Positions 11,674-24,016 of a stretch of 64,000 nt of DNA are shown here, piece by piece. The position numbers were made by a program, and so were the translations under genes. The notes under the pieces were generated by a model, which did no database searches, was not told the origin of the DNA, and saw nothing but the letters and a program-made list of their open reading frames with translations. This DNA is from Owenia fusiformis (lineage: Eukaryota; Annelida; Polychaeta; Sabellida; Oweniidae). Within the stretch, counting starts at the first letter, position 1; each line of letters opens with the position of its first letter. The stretch is from positions 15,262,467-15,326,466 of the forward strand of contig CAIIXF020000002.1 in assembly GCA_903813345.2 (NCBI GenBank). The letters run 5' to 3'.

Positions 11674-13356
11674 CAGGCCCGGAAGACACTTTTCTCCAAG
11701 GGGGGTGCGGTTTTTAGCTTACTAATATAAAATTGTCATTTTTTTGCCGCGTAAATCAAATCGCGTAATACAGAGGGGGGGGGCAGTTACTCGCTATATT
11801 GGTTTGGAATTAAATGCATGCAACTTCCAAACGTTCCAATTGTTTTGTGGGGGTGTGAGGAGTGGTCCACTCCCCCTAGAAAATTTTACAGTTTTGAGAT
11901 GCTATTTAGGTGCTTTCTGGGCACTTTCAAAGTGTAAGTTTCTAAGTAGTACGCCACAACCACGGGAATAAGAGTTGAGTGAATAAAAAACCGAGCATTC
12001 AGGGGAGTCTGGGGGTTCTCCCCCAGGAAAATTTTGAAATTTGGTTGTATTTGGAGCGAATTTGCAACCATCTGGTACGCCTGTGCGTTATGAGTCAATA
12101 AGAAAAATGTGAATTTTTTTCAAATTCTTTTGGGGGTGTCAAAGAGGATGAGAGGGTAAAGTGGGGTGGGGTGCCAGTAGGGGAGCAAGGGGTTGTCCCC
12201 CAGAAACATTGACCATATCAAGGTGCTATTTGATGATGTTTGGGCACTTAAAAATTGTCTGAGACAATACATGAAATTCAGAATATTCTCTTTTGTTTTG
12301 TGGGGGATGTGAGGGGTGGCTAACTCTCCTAGAAAATTTTACAATTTAAAGTTGATATTTGGCGCTTCTGGGAACTTTTAAAGTGTATTAGTCGATAAAA
12401 ACATTGAAAAACAATTACAATTTTTTTCAAATTTTGGGGGTGTCAAAGGGGGGGGGGGAGGGGTGCCAGAGGGGGAGCAAGTGTTTGTCCCCCATATCAA
12501 AATTTACAATATTTAGGTGCTATTCGATGAAGTTTGGGCACTTTAAAAGTGTCTGTGCCTAAAGGTGCCTATTTCCCAAGAAAATTTTACAATTTTAAGA
12601 TGCTATTTAGTGCTTTCTGGGCACTTTCAAAGGGTATGAGTTAATAAAAAAATTTGAAAAATCTCAATTTTTTTTGGGGGGGGGGGTGTTAAGGGAGGGG
12701 GGCTGCCAGAGGGGGAGGTGGAGTGGGGATGCCAGTAAGTGTTAGTTTTCCAGAATCATTAACTTTATCAAGGAGCTATTTGATGATGTCTGGGCAATTT
12801 AAAAGGGTCTGAGACAATACATAAAACAAATTTTCAGAACTTTTCTATTGTTTTGTTTGGGGTGTGAGGGTTGGCCCACGACGCTATTTGGTGCTTTCTG
12901 GGCACTTTCAAAGTGTATGAGTCAATTAAAGAATTTGAGAAAATCACAATTTTTTTTGGGGGGGGGGGTCAAGGGGGGTGGGGCGCCAGAAGGGGGGGGG
13001 GTTATGCAAGTGCAAGATGCAAGAGGGGGAGTAAGTCCCCCAGAAACCCTAACTATATCAAGGAGCTATTTGATGATATCTGGGCACTCTAAAAGTGTCT
13101 GAGACAAAACTCTAAAATAAATTTAGAACTTTTCCATTGTTTTGTGGGGGGGGGTGAGGGGTGGCCAATACCCCTAGAAAATTTTACAATTTTAAGATGC
13201 TATTTGGTGCTTTCTGGGTACTTTCAAAGTGTATGAGTCAATGAAAAAAAAAGTACAAAAAAAAATTAAAAAAAAAAAAAAATTCAAATTTATTTTGGGG
13301 GGTGACAAAGGGGGGTGTGGTCGCACCCATCGCACCCCCCCCATCTGACGGCCCTG
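11674..13356. mobile_element. TIR element with internal G-rich degenerate repeats
   Basis: The left end CAGGCCCGGAAGACAC and the right end, inverted, CAGGGCCGTCAGATG are imperfect TIRs. ATAAT directly abuts both ends (11669-11673 and 13357-13361), a possible 5-bp target duplication. Inside are at least five degenerate copies, 250-300 bp apart, of a unit with a G-run, GTGAGGGGTGGCC, CCTAGAAAATTTTACAATTT and GCTTTCTGGGCACTTTCAAA. A second phrase, CCAGAAACATTGACC then TATCAAGGTGCTATTTGATG, alternates with it. CAGGGCC termini are typical of hAT elements, but those make 8-bp duplications, so the class is open. Confidence 0.72.
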
Positions 13357-14603
13357 ATAATCATTGGTGTTTTGTTACATTTATACAAATGTATTATGGT
13401 GCATTTTAAGTGAAATACTTATTAATATTTATTATACCGCATGTATGTTTTAAAAGCTGGTGGTGATTAGACTGTCAGTTAATAGCACTTAACATTTGTA
13501 CCCTGCACATAGCCAGATAAATATTGAATTATTTACTGAGAATAGAAAATATTGATTACTATTAGAACTATTTTGTCCTTTTTTGTTTTGTTTAATCTCT
13601 CCAGAGTGACTGTGTTGCAAGACCAATATTTGAAGGAAGTGTAAATTTGGCTTTTGATATTGAACATCAACATGTAGCAAAATAGAAATAAACATCAGTT
13701 GTAGGCTTTGAACCAGTATTGGTAATTAATAAGAGTAAAATATACATTTTAAAGGTGTTTCCAGTCAGTATACAAATATGAACCTACCTTAGGCAAAGTC
13801 TAACAAAAAGACCAAGCTTGATTGATGTTAAACATTGATGACTAAATGTCTATAAACCAAATTACTTTTTCATTGTTTCAAGATACAAGTAGGCGTGGCT
13901 TCTTTTTTCCTTATTCAATGGGCTTGGCTTCTTTTCTGACACAAGGGGGTCATTCTATTGGTACAGAGAGACATTCTTGTTATATTGATGTATTGATTAG
14001 GGTGTGTGGCTTCTTTGTTGTTATTGATAGAACCTTTTTCATTGATACAAGGGATGTGGTTTCTAGTGGGCAAATCCTCCATGAGACGAGGAAAAATTGG
14101 TACTTACAAAACTGTGTACCTTTAAATACCTCATAGATGACATTTGTCTGTTTATAAAGTTTCCTAGTAAGGTATTTTTTTGGAGGATTAAATACCCACT
14201 CACCAGTTTTTATGACAAACCCTCAAAATTGTTATTAATAGTTAGTCATTAAAGATATAAGCCTTATATAAAATATAGAGGGTGGTCAAAAATGAGAGCT
14301 TCAATTTTTTTAATCAAAGGCTAAAGATGTTATTTATATCTACTATTTTATGTAGGGAATTTAATTGTTTACAGCAATGATTTTCAGTTTGTTCAATTAT
14401 TATGGACTTGCAAGCCCATGTTCTTACATATACATATGTTCAGTGGTGTGGATCATAAAAAGGATATTGTGTAATTAATTGTTTACCTTATTCTGTAATA
14501 GGGACGCAGTAAACATTTGAAATTTCCCCTTTTATACTCCGTTTGAACCTTCAATCAGTATTGTTGATCAAGATTATCTATTGATACAACTTATTTTTGC
14601 ATT
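13357..14603. other. Gene-free intergenic DNA
   Basis: AT-rich sequence between two repeat elements. GTGTGGCTTCTTT-like phrases recur at about 13,895, 13,925 and 14,005. They are degenerate and I assign no feature. No coding region is supported. Confidence 0.4.
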
Positions 14604-15080
14604 TTAAGGTATGAGTACCGTAATCCAACACCAAATTCGAAAATTCATAACAATACTTTGCACATATGGCGTTCGTGACCAACTATAAAACGCTTACCCC
14701 CCATAGTGTTATATATCAAAATGTACCTGTTCATATAGGGGTTCGATTGATCTACATCAAATTATAGGGAGTCAGGTTACTTTTTGAGATATCAGCGTCC
14801 ATTTATTGTGACTCGCGTTTGCTACCACTTCCTCAATTCTGATATGATAGGCAAACGCGTAGTATACATGCTCACGTCGGAACTATTTTTGACCTACATC
14901 GCTATTTTCGTAATTCAAATGAAAGTTGAACTCCTCCTCTTTATTTTGATACCAAATAGTGGCATACTAGGTACCCTAGAAGCCAACTATGGCGTTATTT
15001 AGAACAATACCACGAGTTTTTAAATGGACTATATAGGGGTCATACCTTTTGGCGGATGGATATGGAACCTCATACCTTAA
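14604..15080. mobile_element. 477-bp TIR element with TTAA ends (copy 1 of 6)
   Basis: It begins TTAAGGTATGAG and ends CTCATACCTTAA, a perfect 12-bp inverted pair that includes the TTAA. TTAA termini fit the target preference of piggyBac-like and some other cut-and-paste transposases, so this looks like a MITE. The ATAGGGGT words near both ends may be subterminal repeats. The same element recurs at 15864, 17125, 18386, 19646 and 20906. There is no transposase frame. Confidence 0.7.
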
Positions 15081-15863
15081 TGTGTTATGACATCACACTG
15101 ATTTTTGTCTCTGCAACTTTTTTTGGCAGAAAATATCATTTCTAGTTCAAAAATGCATAAAAACGTCGGAACTGGCTGAATATGTGAAAAATTTATCCAT
15201 TTAGGCTAGAAAGGGTTAATTTGCCCTACCCCAAATACGTCTAAATATGCTAGTCTAACTTTGCCACTGTGACGTCACAAATCTAACCTGACTATCTCTG
15301 AGTTTATTGAAGAAAATGATACGTCTGACAAACAGCTTTCATTCCCTATATGGCACACCTTCTACTAAGAGTTGCATCATTGACTAAATCTACGACAAAG
15401 GCCCTGTGTCCCGAGGATTTTGACTGAAATTTGGCCATTTTCGCCCAAATCTAACTAAATTGCAGTTTCCCTCACACCTGTATTTTGAAATAAATATTGC
15501 TACAATGTAGCAATTTGAAAATCACACATGCTTACTGTTTCTGTCGACCTGACACGTGTATCTAGCCTGTAAAAATGAAAAATCGCTACATTGTAGCAAT
15601 TTCACTGAGATATGGGCCCTGAAAATCATGTAATTTTAGCAAAAAATGAAGAAATAACCTGCGATTTTGACGGAATTTCAGAGGGCTTTCTTTCATTCCA
15701 GACCCTCCACGGGCCTCTTATGACCATTCTTATACTCACAGAATGGTTGAAAGTGATTTCAAATCATTGTTTGCCCTACGCAGAACGAAAAAATCGATTC
15801 TGTTCTCAAATTCTGCTAGAATATTGGTCTCTGGCCAACTAGCAGACAATTTTAGGCCTCATA
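15081..15863. repeat. 783-bp spacer of the array, with two TAGCAA palindromes
   Basis: This sequence separates successive TIR elements and occurs five times. It holds two near-palindromes about 90 bp apart, TTGCTACAATGTAGCAA (about 15,497) and CGCTACATTGTAGCAA (about 15,585), and a CRE-like TGACGTCA at about 15,270. The 76- or 87-codon frame starting at 15612 and its copies changes its C-terminus with the A-run length, which argues against protein function. Confidence 0.6.
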
Positions 15864-18800
15864 TTAAGGTATGAGTACCGTAATCCAACACCAAATTCGA
15901 AAATTCATAACAATACTTTGCACATATGGCGTTCGTGACCAACTATAAAACGCTTACCCCCCATAGTGTTATATATCAAAATGTACCTGTTCATATAGGG
16001 GTTCGATTGATCTACATCAAATTATAGGGAGTCAGGTTACTTTTTGAGATATCAGCGTCCATTTATTGTGACTCGCGTTTGCTACCACTTCCTCAATTCT
16101 GATATGATAGGCAAACGCGTAGTATACATGCTCACGTCGGAACTATTTTTGACCTACATCGCTATTTTCGTAATTCAAATGAAAGTTGAACTCCTCCTCT
16201 TTATTTTGATACCAAATAGTGGCATACTAGGTACCCTAGAAGCCAACTATGGCGTTATTTAGAACAATACCACGAGTTTTTAAATGGACTATATAGGGGT
16301 CATACCTTTTGGCGGATGGATATGGAACCTCATACCTTAATGTGTTATGACATCACACTGATTTTTGTCTCTGCAACTTTTTTTGGCAGAAAATATCATT
16401 TCTAGTTCAAAAATGCATAAAAACGTCGGAACTGGCTGAATATGTGAAAAATTTATCCATTTAGGCTAGAAAGGGTTAATTTGCCCTACCCCAAATACGT
16501 CTAAATATGCTAGTCTAACTTTGCCACTGTGACGTCACAAATCTAACCTGACTATCTCTGAGTTTATTGAAGAAAATGATACGTCTGACAAACAGCTTTC
16601 ATTCCCTATATGGCACACCTTCTACTAAGAGTTGCATCATTGACTAAATCTACGACAAAGGCCCTGTGTCCCGAGGATTTTGACTGAAATTTGGCCATTT
16701 TCGCCCAAATCTAACTAAATTGCAGTTTCCCTCACACCTGTATTTTGAAATAAATATTGCTACAATGTAGCAATTTGAAAATCACACATGCTTACTGTTT
16801 CTGTCGACCTGACACGTGTATCTAGCCTGTAAAAATGAAAAATCGCTACATTGTAGCAATTTCACTGAGATATGGGCCCTGAAAATCATGTAATTTTAGC
16901 AAAAAATGAAGAAATAACCTGCGATTTTGACGGAATTTCAGAGGGCTTTCTTTCATTCCAGACCCTCCACGGGCCTCTTATGACCATTCTTATACTCACA
17001 GAATGGTTGAAAGTGATTTCAAATCATTGTTTGCCCTACGCAGAACGAAAAAAATCGATTCTGTTCTCAAATTCTGCTAGAATATTGGTCTCTGGCCAAC
17101 TAGCAGACAATTTTAGGCCTCATATTAAGGTATGAGTACCGTAATCCAACACCAAATTCGAAAATTCATAACAATACTTTGCACATATGGCGTTCGTGAC
17201 CAACTATAAAACGCTTACCCCCCATAGTGTTATATATCAAAATGTACCTGTTCATATAGGGGTTCGATTGATCTACATCAAATTATAGGGAGTCAGGTTA
17301 CTTTTTGAGATATCAGCGTCCATTTATTGTGACTCGCGTTTGCTACCACTTCCTCAATTCTGATATGATAGGCAAACGCGTAGTATACATGCTCACGTCG
17401 GAACTATTTTTGACCTACATCGCTATTTTCGTAATTCAAATGAAAGTTGAACTCCTCCTCTTTATTTTGATACCAAATAGTGGCATACTAGGTACCCTAG
17501 AAGCCAACTATGGCGTTATTTAGAACAATACCACGAGTTTTTAAATGGACTATATAGGGGTCATACCTTTTGGCGGATGGATATGGAACCTCATACCTTA
17601 ATGTGTTATGACATCACACTGATTTTTGTCTCTGCAACTTTTTTTGGCAGAAAATATCATTTCTAGTTCAAAAATGCATAAAAACGTCGGAACTGGCTGA
17701 ATATGTGAAAAATTTATCCATTTAGGCTAGAAAGGGTTAATTTGCCCTACCCCAAATACGTCTAAATATGCTAGTCTAACTTTGCCACTGTGACGTCACA
17801 AATCTAACCTGACTATCTCTGAGTTTATTGAAGAAAATGATACGTCTGACAAACAGCTTTCATTCCCTATATGGCACACCTTCTACTAAGAGTTGCATCA
17901 TTGACTAAATCTACGACAAAGGCCCTGTGTCCCGAGGATTTTGACTGAAATTTGGCCATTTTCGCCCAAATCTAACTAAATTGCAGTTTCCCTCACACCT
18001 GTATTTTGAAATAAATATTGCTACAATGTAGCAATTTGAAAATCACACATGCTTACTGTTTCTGTCGACCTGACACGTGTATCTAGCCTGTAAAAATGAA
18101 AAATCGCTACATTGTAGCAATTTCACTGAGATATGGGCCCTGAAAATCATGTAATTTTAGCAAAAAATGAAGAAATAACCTGCGATTTTGACGGAATTTC
18201 AGAGGGCTTTCTTTCATTCCAGACCCTCCACGGGCCTCTTATGACCATTCTTATACTCACAGAATGGTTGAAAGTGATTTCAAATCATTGTTTGCCCTAC
18301 GCAGAACGAAAAAAATCGATTCTGTTCTCAAATTCTGCTAGAATATTGGTCTCTGGCCAACTAGCAGACAATTTTAGGCCTCATATTAAGGTATGAGTAC
18401 CGTAATCCAACACCAAATTCGAAAATTCATAACAATACTTTGCACATATGGCGTTCGTGACCAACTATAAAACGCTTACCCCCCATAGTGTTATATATCA
18501 AAATGTACCTGTTCATATAGGGGTTCGATTGATCTACATCAAATTATAGGGAGTCAGGTTACTTTTTGAGATATCAGCGTCCATTTATTGTGACTCGCGT
18601 TTGCTACCACTTCCTCAATTCTGATATGATAGGCAAACGCGTAGTATACATGCTCACGTCGGAACTATTTTTGACCTACATCGCTATTTTCGTAATTCAA
18701 ATGAAAGTTGAACTCCTCCTCTTTATTTTGATACCAAATAGTGGCATACTAGGTACCCTAGAAGCCAACTATGGCGTTATTTAGAACAATACCACGAGTT

Positions 18801-21382
18801 TTTAAATGGACTATATAGGGGTCATACCTTTTGGCGGATGGATATGGAACCTCATACCTTAATGTGTTATGACATCACACTGATTTTTGTCTCTGCAACT
18901 TTTTTTGGCAGAAAATATCATTTCTAGTTCAAAAATGCATAAAAACGTCGGAACTGGCTGAATATGTGAAAAATTTATCCATTTAGGCTAGAAAGGGTTA
19001 ATTTGCCCTACCCCAAATACGTCTAAATATGCTAGTCTAACTTTGCCACTGTGACGTCACAAATCTAACCTGACTATCTCTGAGTTTATTGAAGAAAATG
19101 ATACGTCTGACAAACAGCTTTCATTCCCTATATGGCACACCTTCTACTAAGAGTTGCATCATTGACTAAATCTACGACAAAGGCCCTGTGTCCCGAGGAT
19201 TTTGACTGAAATTTGGCCATTTTCGCCCAAATCTAACTAAATTGCAGTTTCCCTCACACCTGTATTTTGAAATAAATATTGCTACAATGTAGCAATTTGA
19301 AAATCACACATGCTTACTGTTTCTGTCGACCTGACACGTGTATCTAGCCTGTAAAAATGAAAAATCGCTACATTGTAGCAATTTCACTGAGATATGGGCC
19401 CTGAAAATCATGTAATTTTAGCAAAAAATGAAGAAATAACCTGCGATTTTGACGGAATTTCAGAGGGCTTTCTTTCATTCCAGACCCTCCACGGGCCTCT
19501 TATGACCATTCTTATACTCACAGAATGGTTGAAAGTGATTTCAAATCATTGTTTGCCCTACGCAGAACGAAAAAATCGATTCTGTTCTCAAATTCTGCTA
19601 GAATATTGGTCTCTGGCCAACTAGCAGACAATTTTAGGCCTCATATTAAGGTATGAGTACCGTAATCCAACACCAAATTCGAAAATTCATAACAATACTT
19701 TGCACATATGGCGTTCGTGACCAACTATAAAACGCTTACCCCCCATAGTGTTATATATCAAAATGTACCTGTTCATATAGGGGTTCGATTGATCTACATC
19801 AAATTATAGGGAGTCAGGTTACTTTTTGAGATATCAGCGTCCATTTATTGTGACTCGCGTTTGCTACCACTTCCTCAATTCTGATATGATAGGCAAACGC
19901 GTAGTATACATGCTCACGTCGGAACTATTTTTGACCTACATCGCTATTTTCGTAATTCAAATGAAAGTTGAACTCCTCCTCTTTATTTTGATACCAAATA
20001 GTGGCATACTAGGTACCCTAGAAGCCAACTATGGCGTTATTTAGAACAATACCACGAGTTTTTAAATGGACTATATAGGGGTCATACCTTTTGGCGGATG
20101 GATATGGAACCTCATACCTTAATGTGTTATGACATCACACTGATTTTTGTCTCTGCAACTTTTTTTGGCAGAAAATATCATTTCTAGTTCAAAAATGCAT
20201 AAAAACGTCGGAACTGGCTGAATATGTGAAAAATTTATCCATTTAGGCTAGAAAGGGTTAATTTGCCCTACCCCAAATACGTCTAAATATGCTAGTCTAA
20301 CTTTGCCACTGTGACGTCACAAATCTAACCTGACTATCTCTGAGTTTATTGAAGAAAATGATACGTCTGACAAACAGCTTTCATTCCCTATATGGCACAC
20401 CTTCTACTAAGAGTTGCATCATTGACTAAATCTACGACAAAGGCCCTGTGTCCCGAGGATTTTGACTGAAATTTGGCCATTTTCGCCCAAATCTAACTAA
20501 ATTGCAGTTTCCCTCACACCTGTATTTTGAAATAAATATTGCTACAATGTAGCAATTTGAAAATCACACATGCTTACTGTTTCTGTCGACCTGACACGTG
20601 TATCTAGCCTGTAAAAATGAAAAATCGCTACATTGTAGCAATTTCACTGAGATATGGGCCCTGAAAATCATGTAATTTTAGCAAAAAATGAAGAAATAAC
20701 CTGCGATTTTGACGGAATTTCAGAGGGCTTTCTTTCATTCCAGACCCTCCACGGGCCTCTTATGACCATTCTTATACTCACAGAATGGTTGAAAGTGATT
20801 TCAAATCATTGTTTGCCCTACGCAGAACGAAAAAATCGATTCTGTTCTCAAATTCTGCTAGAATATTGGTCTCTGGCCAACTAGCAGACAATTTTAGGCC
20901 TCATATTAAGGTATGAGTACCGTAATCCAACACCAAATTCGAAAATTCATAACAATACTTTGCACATATGGCGTTCGTGACCAACTATAAAACGCTTACC
21001 CCCCATAGTGTTATATATCAAAATGTACCTGTTCATATAGGGGTTCGATTGATCTACATCAAATTATAGGGAGTCAGGTTACTTTTTGAGATATCAGCGT
21101 CCATTTATTGTGACTCGCGTTTGCTACCACTTCCTCAATTCTGATATGATAGGCAAACGCGTAGTATACATGCTCACGTCGGAACTATTTTTGACCTACA
21201 TCGCTATTTTCGTAATTCAAATGAAAGTTGAACTCCTCCTCTTTATTTTGATACCAAATAGTGGCATACTAGGTACCCTAGAAGCCAACTATGGCGTTAT
21301 TTAGAACAATACCACGAGTTTTTAAATGGACTATATAGGGGTCATACCTTTTGGCGGATGGATATGGAACCTCATACCTTAA

Positions 21383-21930
21383 GTGCTCTTATAAAAATCA
21401 GGAAAAATTGATTGAATATATGCTAACCCTAAACACTTAGTGAAATGTGAACTTTTTAGTTTGATGATATCATTTATGTTTCATGAATGGATTTGTATTA
21501 TAGCAAATGTTTTCTCAATTAAATCCTTGCATTGGTCAGGCCTATAGCTCTACTTATCTTAATATGAGCCAAAAGTCAAAGTGAAGATTAAATGCCAAAT
21601 GCATTATCCCCCATAAGAGGTTTTTAATTGTATTTGAAAATCCATACTTTTTTCTCTTTTGCATCTGATAAAACAATAAATTCTTGTCAAAGGAAGTTAG
21701 CAAAATCAATTTTTACTGATTTTTTTTCTTGAATGCAAAAATGAATAGCCCTAATGCCCAATTATAATGCAAACGTTTATCAATTGTCTTATCAAACTTT
21801 ATTTATGAGCAATCTGAGGAAGTGAAAATGAAATGAATTTTAATGGTCATTATAAAATAGACATGGGAATACTTAACCAAACTCATCTGGCCCATTTATC
21901 TACTCCCTGGTTCTGAAATGTTGACCAATT
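21383..21930. other. Gene-free intergenic DNA
   Basis: Unique-looking AT-rich sequence. No gene or strong repeat was recognised. Confidence 0.4.
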
Positions 21931-22828
21931 GTGATGTCAAGTCACACTCATGTGAATTCTAGAATCATGTGGCAGCCATTTTGGAAATTTCAAAAAAGTT
22001 CCAAATTAAAAAGGCTAAATGCCATTTACAAATTGGAAACTATTGCAGAATCAACATAAGGTTTGTGAACAAATTTAGGATAAGGTTTCAATTATGCACA
22101 GGACAATATATTAATTGAATGCAGGTAGGTACTTTTATTGCCAAAAAGTTCAGTATCAAAAAGCACTCGTAACTACCACCATGAGTAAACTCGATTTTCA
22201 CTGGTTTATCATCCTCCGATCACAGGGCTTCAAAATCCAGAATATCTTCTTTCTTTTTACCCCCTGCTATAACCAAGTTGGACGCGCCCGATTGAACTGA
22301 AACATGTGATCTTATTATGCGCCGATGACGTATACATGATTTCTGTCAGTGACAGTGTTGCGACAGCCAAACAAATTGCGAGTTCTTAATCGGGGAAATG
22401 CCAACTGCTTATAGCAGGGGGAAGAAGGAGGTACGGATTCTGGACACCTGCTTAGGAGGATGCTGGTTTATGAATAATAGATTTAAACCTAGGTTAAAGA
22501 AGATCTCTGCCTAGATTCAAACATGTGTTAGACCTAAGAAATATTGAAATTGAAACACTTTGTTTGAGTCCGTCATTAAGAAATTCTCCATCTAAAATGT
22601 CACTCGACTTTTTGGCAATTAAAAGTCCCTGCCTGCATTTAGTAGTCATATATTGTCATGTGCATAATTTTGAAACCATATCCTAATTATTTCACAAACC
22701 CTTTGTTGTTCTGCCATATTTTCCAATTTGTAAACAGCATTTAGCCTTTTTAATTGGGAACTTTTTTGAAATTTCCAAAATGGCTGCCATGTGATTCCAG
22801 AATTAACATGAGTGTGACGTGACATCAC
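21931..22828. repeat. Foldback element with about 220-bp inverted arms
   Basis: The left arm (about 21,931-22,160) and right arm (about 22,600-22,828) are inverted copies. Shared phrases include GTGATGTCAAGTCACACTCA, GGCAGCCATTTTGGAAATTT, AAAAAGGCTAAATGCC and ATTGCCAAAAAGT. The right arm's inner end (TCTCCATCTAAAATGTCACT, 22,580-22,612) is itself inverted again at 23,063-23,101, so a second stem is nested beside the first. Mismatches are common, which indicates an old insertion. Confidence 0.78.
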
Positions 22829-23910
22829 AGTTGCTCGTTCCTAGGTAACAACAAGATCACAATTGCTCGTTTCTAGATAGCAACAAGATTTTTGATAAAA
22901 TGGCACGGAATTACCCTGATTAACACCCTTAAAATCCGATTTTCAAAGAATATATTTGGAGAAACAATAAAAGGTAAGTGGAATAAATTAGAAGATGGTT
23001 TCAAGTTACCACAGAAGTCAATTTGAAACTCAAGAATGCCTTCTTTGACTCATAATCACAAAAAAGTCGAGTGACATTTTAGATGGAGAATTTCTTAGAT
23101 ACGGCAACGGCTGTTACCTTCTGACCCATAGGCAAAGGCTGATACTGTCTTATAGGAATGATTTTTAAATAAAGATGGCATGGTAATCGATCTGCGTATT
23201 TATAAATCAAACTCCCGTGCAGTGATCTATGCTGAGACTATGCATGGGAGTTCGTTAATAAATATTAATACTGGATTCTGTTGGTGTTGCCATCTTTATA
23301 TCGGCCCAGAACCTATGTTCTGATTTCTGACCAGTGGTCTTCCAAAATAAAAACGCAAGGCGTGCAACGTGACCTGTTGTTTGTATCACTCCATGTGATT
23401 ACATTTGACCAATAGCAACAGCCTATTTAGCTCATGTATATAGCAAAATAAACGTGAGATTTAAGTGGAAGCATGGATAGAGCCCCGGGCTTGTGTACCT
23501 GTACCACCATTTCATGAATTAGCCCCTAGGATAAGACCAACTTGGTGGATAATCAAACCTGTGAGAAATAATATATAATGTGCTTTTTTGTCATAGCTCA
23601 TGTCACTTAGGCTAGCTTCTGGTCTCTATGTAAGCTAGGAGACTATAATTGTCTAAGTACGATCCACATGAAAAAGATAAACTGCTAGTTTTTTCTCATT
23701 TAATAGTATTATGGTTAGATAATTTCTGAGATACCTTTTCAAAGAGGAGAAGAATGTGAAATTTTCTGTTAGAATACAAAGATATGGTTAATCCGCCCTC
23801 CCAAAGTAAAGATTTATTTTTGCGCAATGCGCAAGCGATCATATTGATTACAGAGAGTTGCGCCCAGTTTGGTTAGTCAGGTCCCGTGAAGAAGAACGTG
23901 AACATCAAAT
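22829..23910 (+). promoter_or_regulatory. Upstream region of the PAR-bZIP distal first exon
   Basis: About 1 kb precedes the distal ATG at 23911. TTGCGCAATGCGCAAG (about 23,820-23,835) is a dyad carrying a perfect TTGCGCAA C/EBP-type palindrome. It also resembles an NRF1 site (TGCGCATGCGCA) with one extra base. It lies about 80 bp before the ATG, in locally more GC-rich DNA than its surroundings, as expected for a promoter or 5' UTR. The transcription start is not determinable. Confidence 0.4.
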
Positions 23911-24016
23911 ATGGAAAACAACAATTTAGGCTCGTTATTTGGTGCGGGATCTACCCTCAGGTCTTTGTTGGAGAATCCCAATCTTGTAGAGTTTGTTGCT
24001 CCTGGGCAAAACGCTG
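23911..24016 (+). CDS. HLF: PAR-bZIP distal alternative first exon (isoform A)
   Basis: ATG opens 35 codons, [18 protein letters not shown] then [17 protein letters not shown], ending in phase 1 at a strong donor (G/GTAAGT). The LRSLLENP motif is what vertebrate HLF has in its N-terminus, which supports this as the ancestral first exon. Joined to exon 2 it gives [15 protein letters not shown], matching the lysine/glutamate-rich linker of HLF and TEF. Confidence 0.88.

Larger units (their letters stand above)
14604..21382. repeat. 6.8 kb array of near-identical 1,260-bp units bounded by TTAA inverted repeats
   Basis: Unit starts (TTAAGGTATGAGTACCG) are at 14604, 15864, 17125, 18386, 19646 and 20906, giving periods of 1260, 1261, 1261, 1260 and 1260. 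The only length change I noticed is one extra A in a run at about 17,048 and 18,309. The last copy stops at 21382. Each unit is a 477-bp segment from TTAAGGTATGAG to CTCATACCTTAA (exact 12-bp inverted termini) followed by a 783-bp spacer. The whole array therefore reads E-(S-E)x5 and both outer ends are the same TTAA inverted terminus. The short frames in every copy (72 and 76/87 codons) have no recognisable homology. Near identity implies very recent amplification or homogenisation. Confidence 0.93.

Noticed and set aside
14784-21304. Repeated 72-codon and 76/87-codon frames in every copy of the 1,260-bp array as a multigene family
   Set aside because: They are identical because the DNA is identical. 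The second frame changes its C-terminus with an A-run indel, neither has a known motif, and no splice or promoter signal accompanies them.
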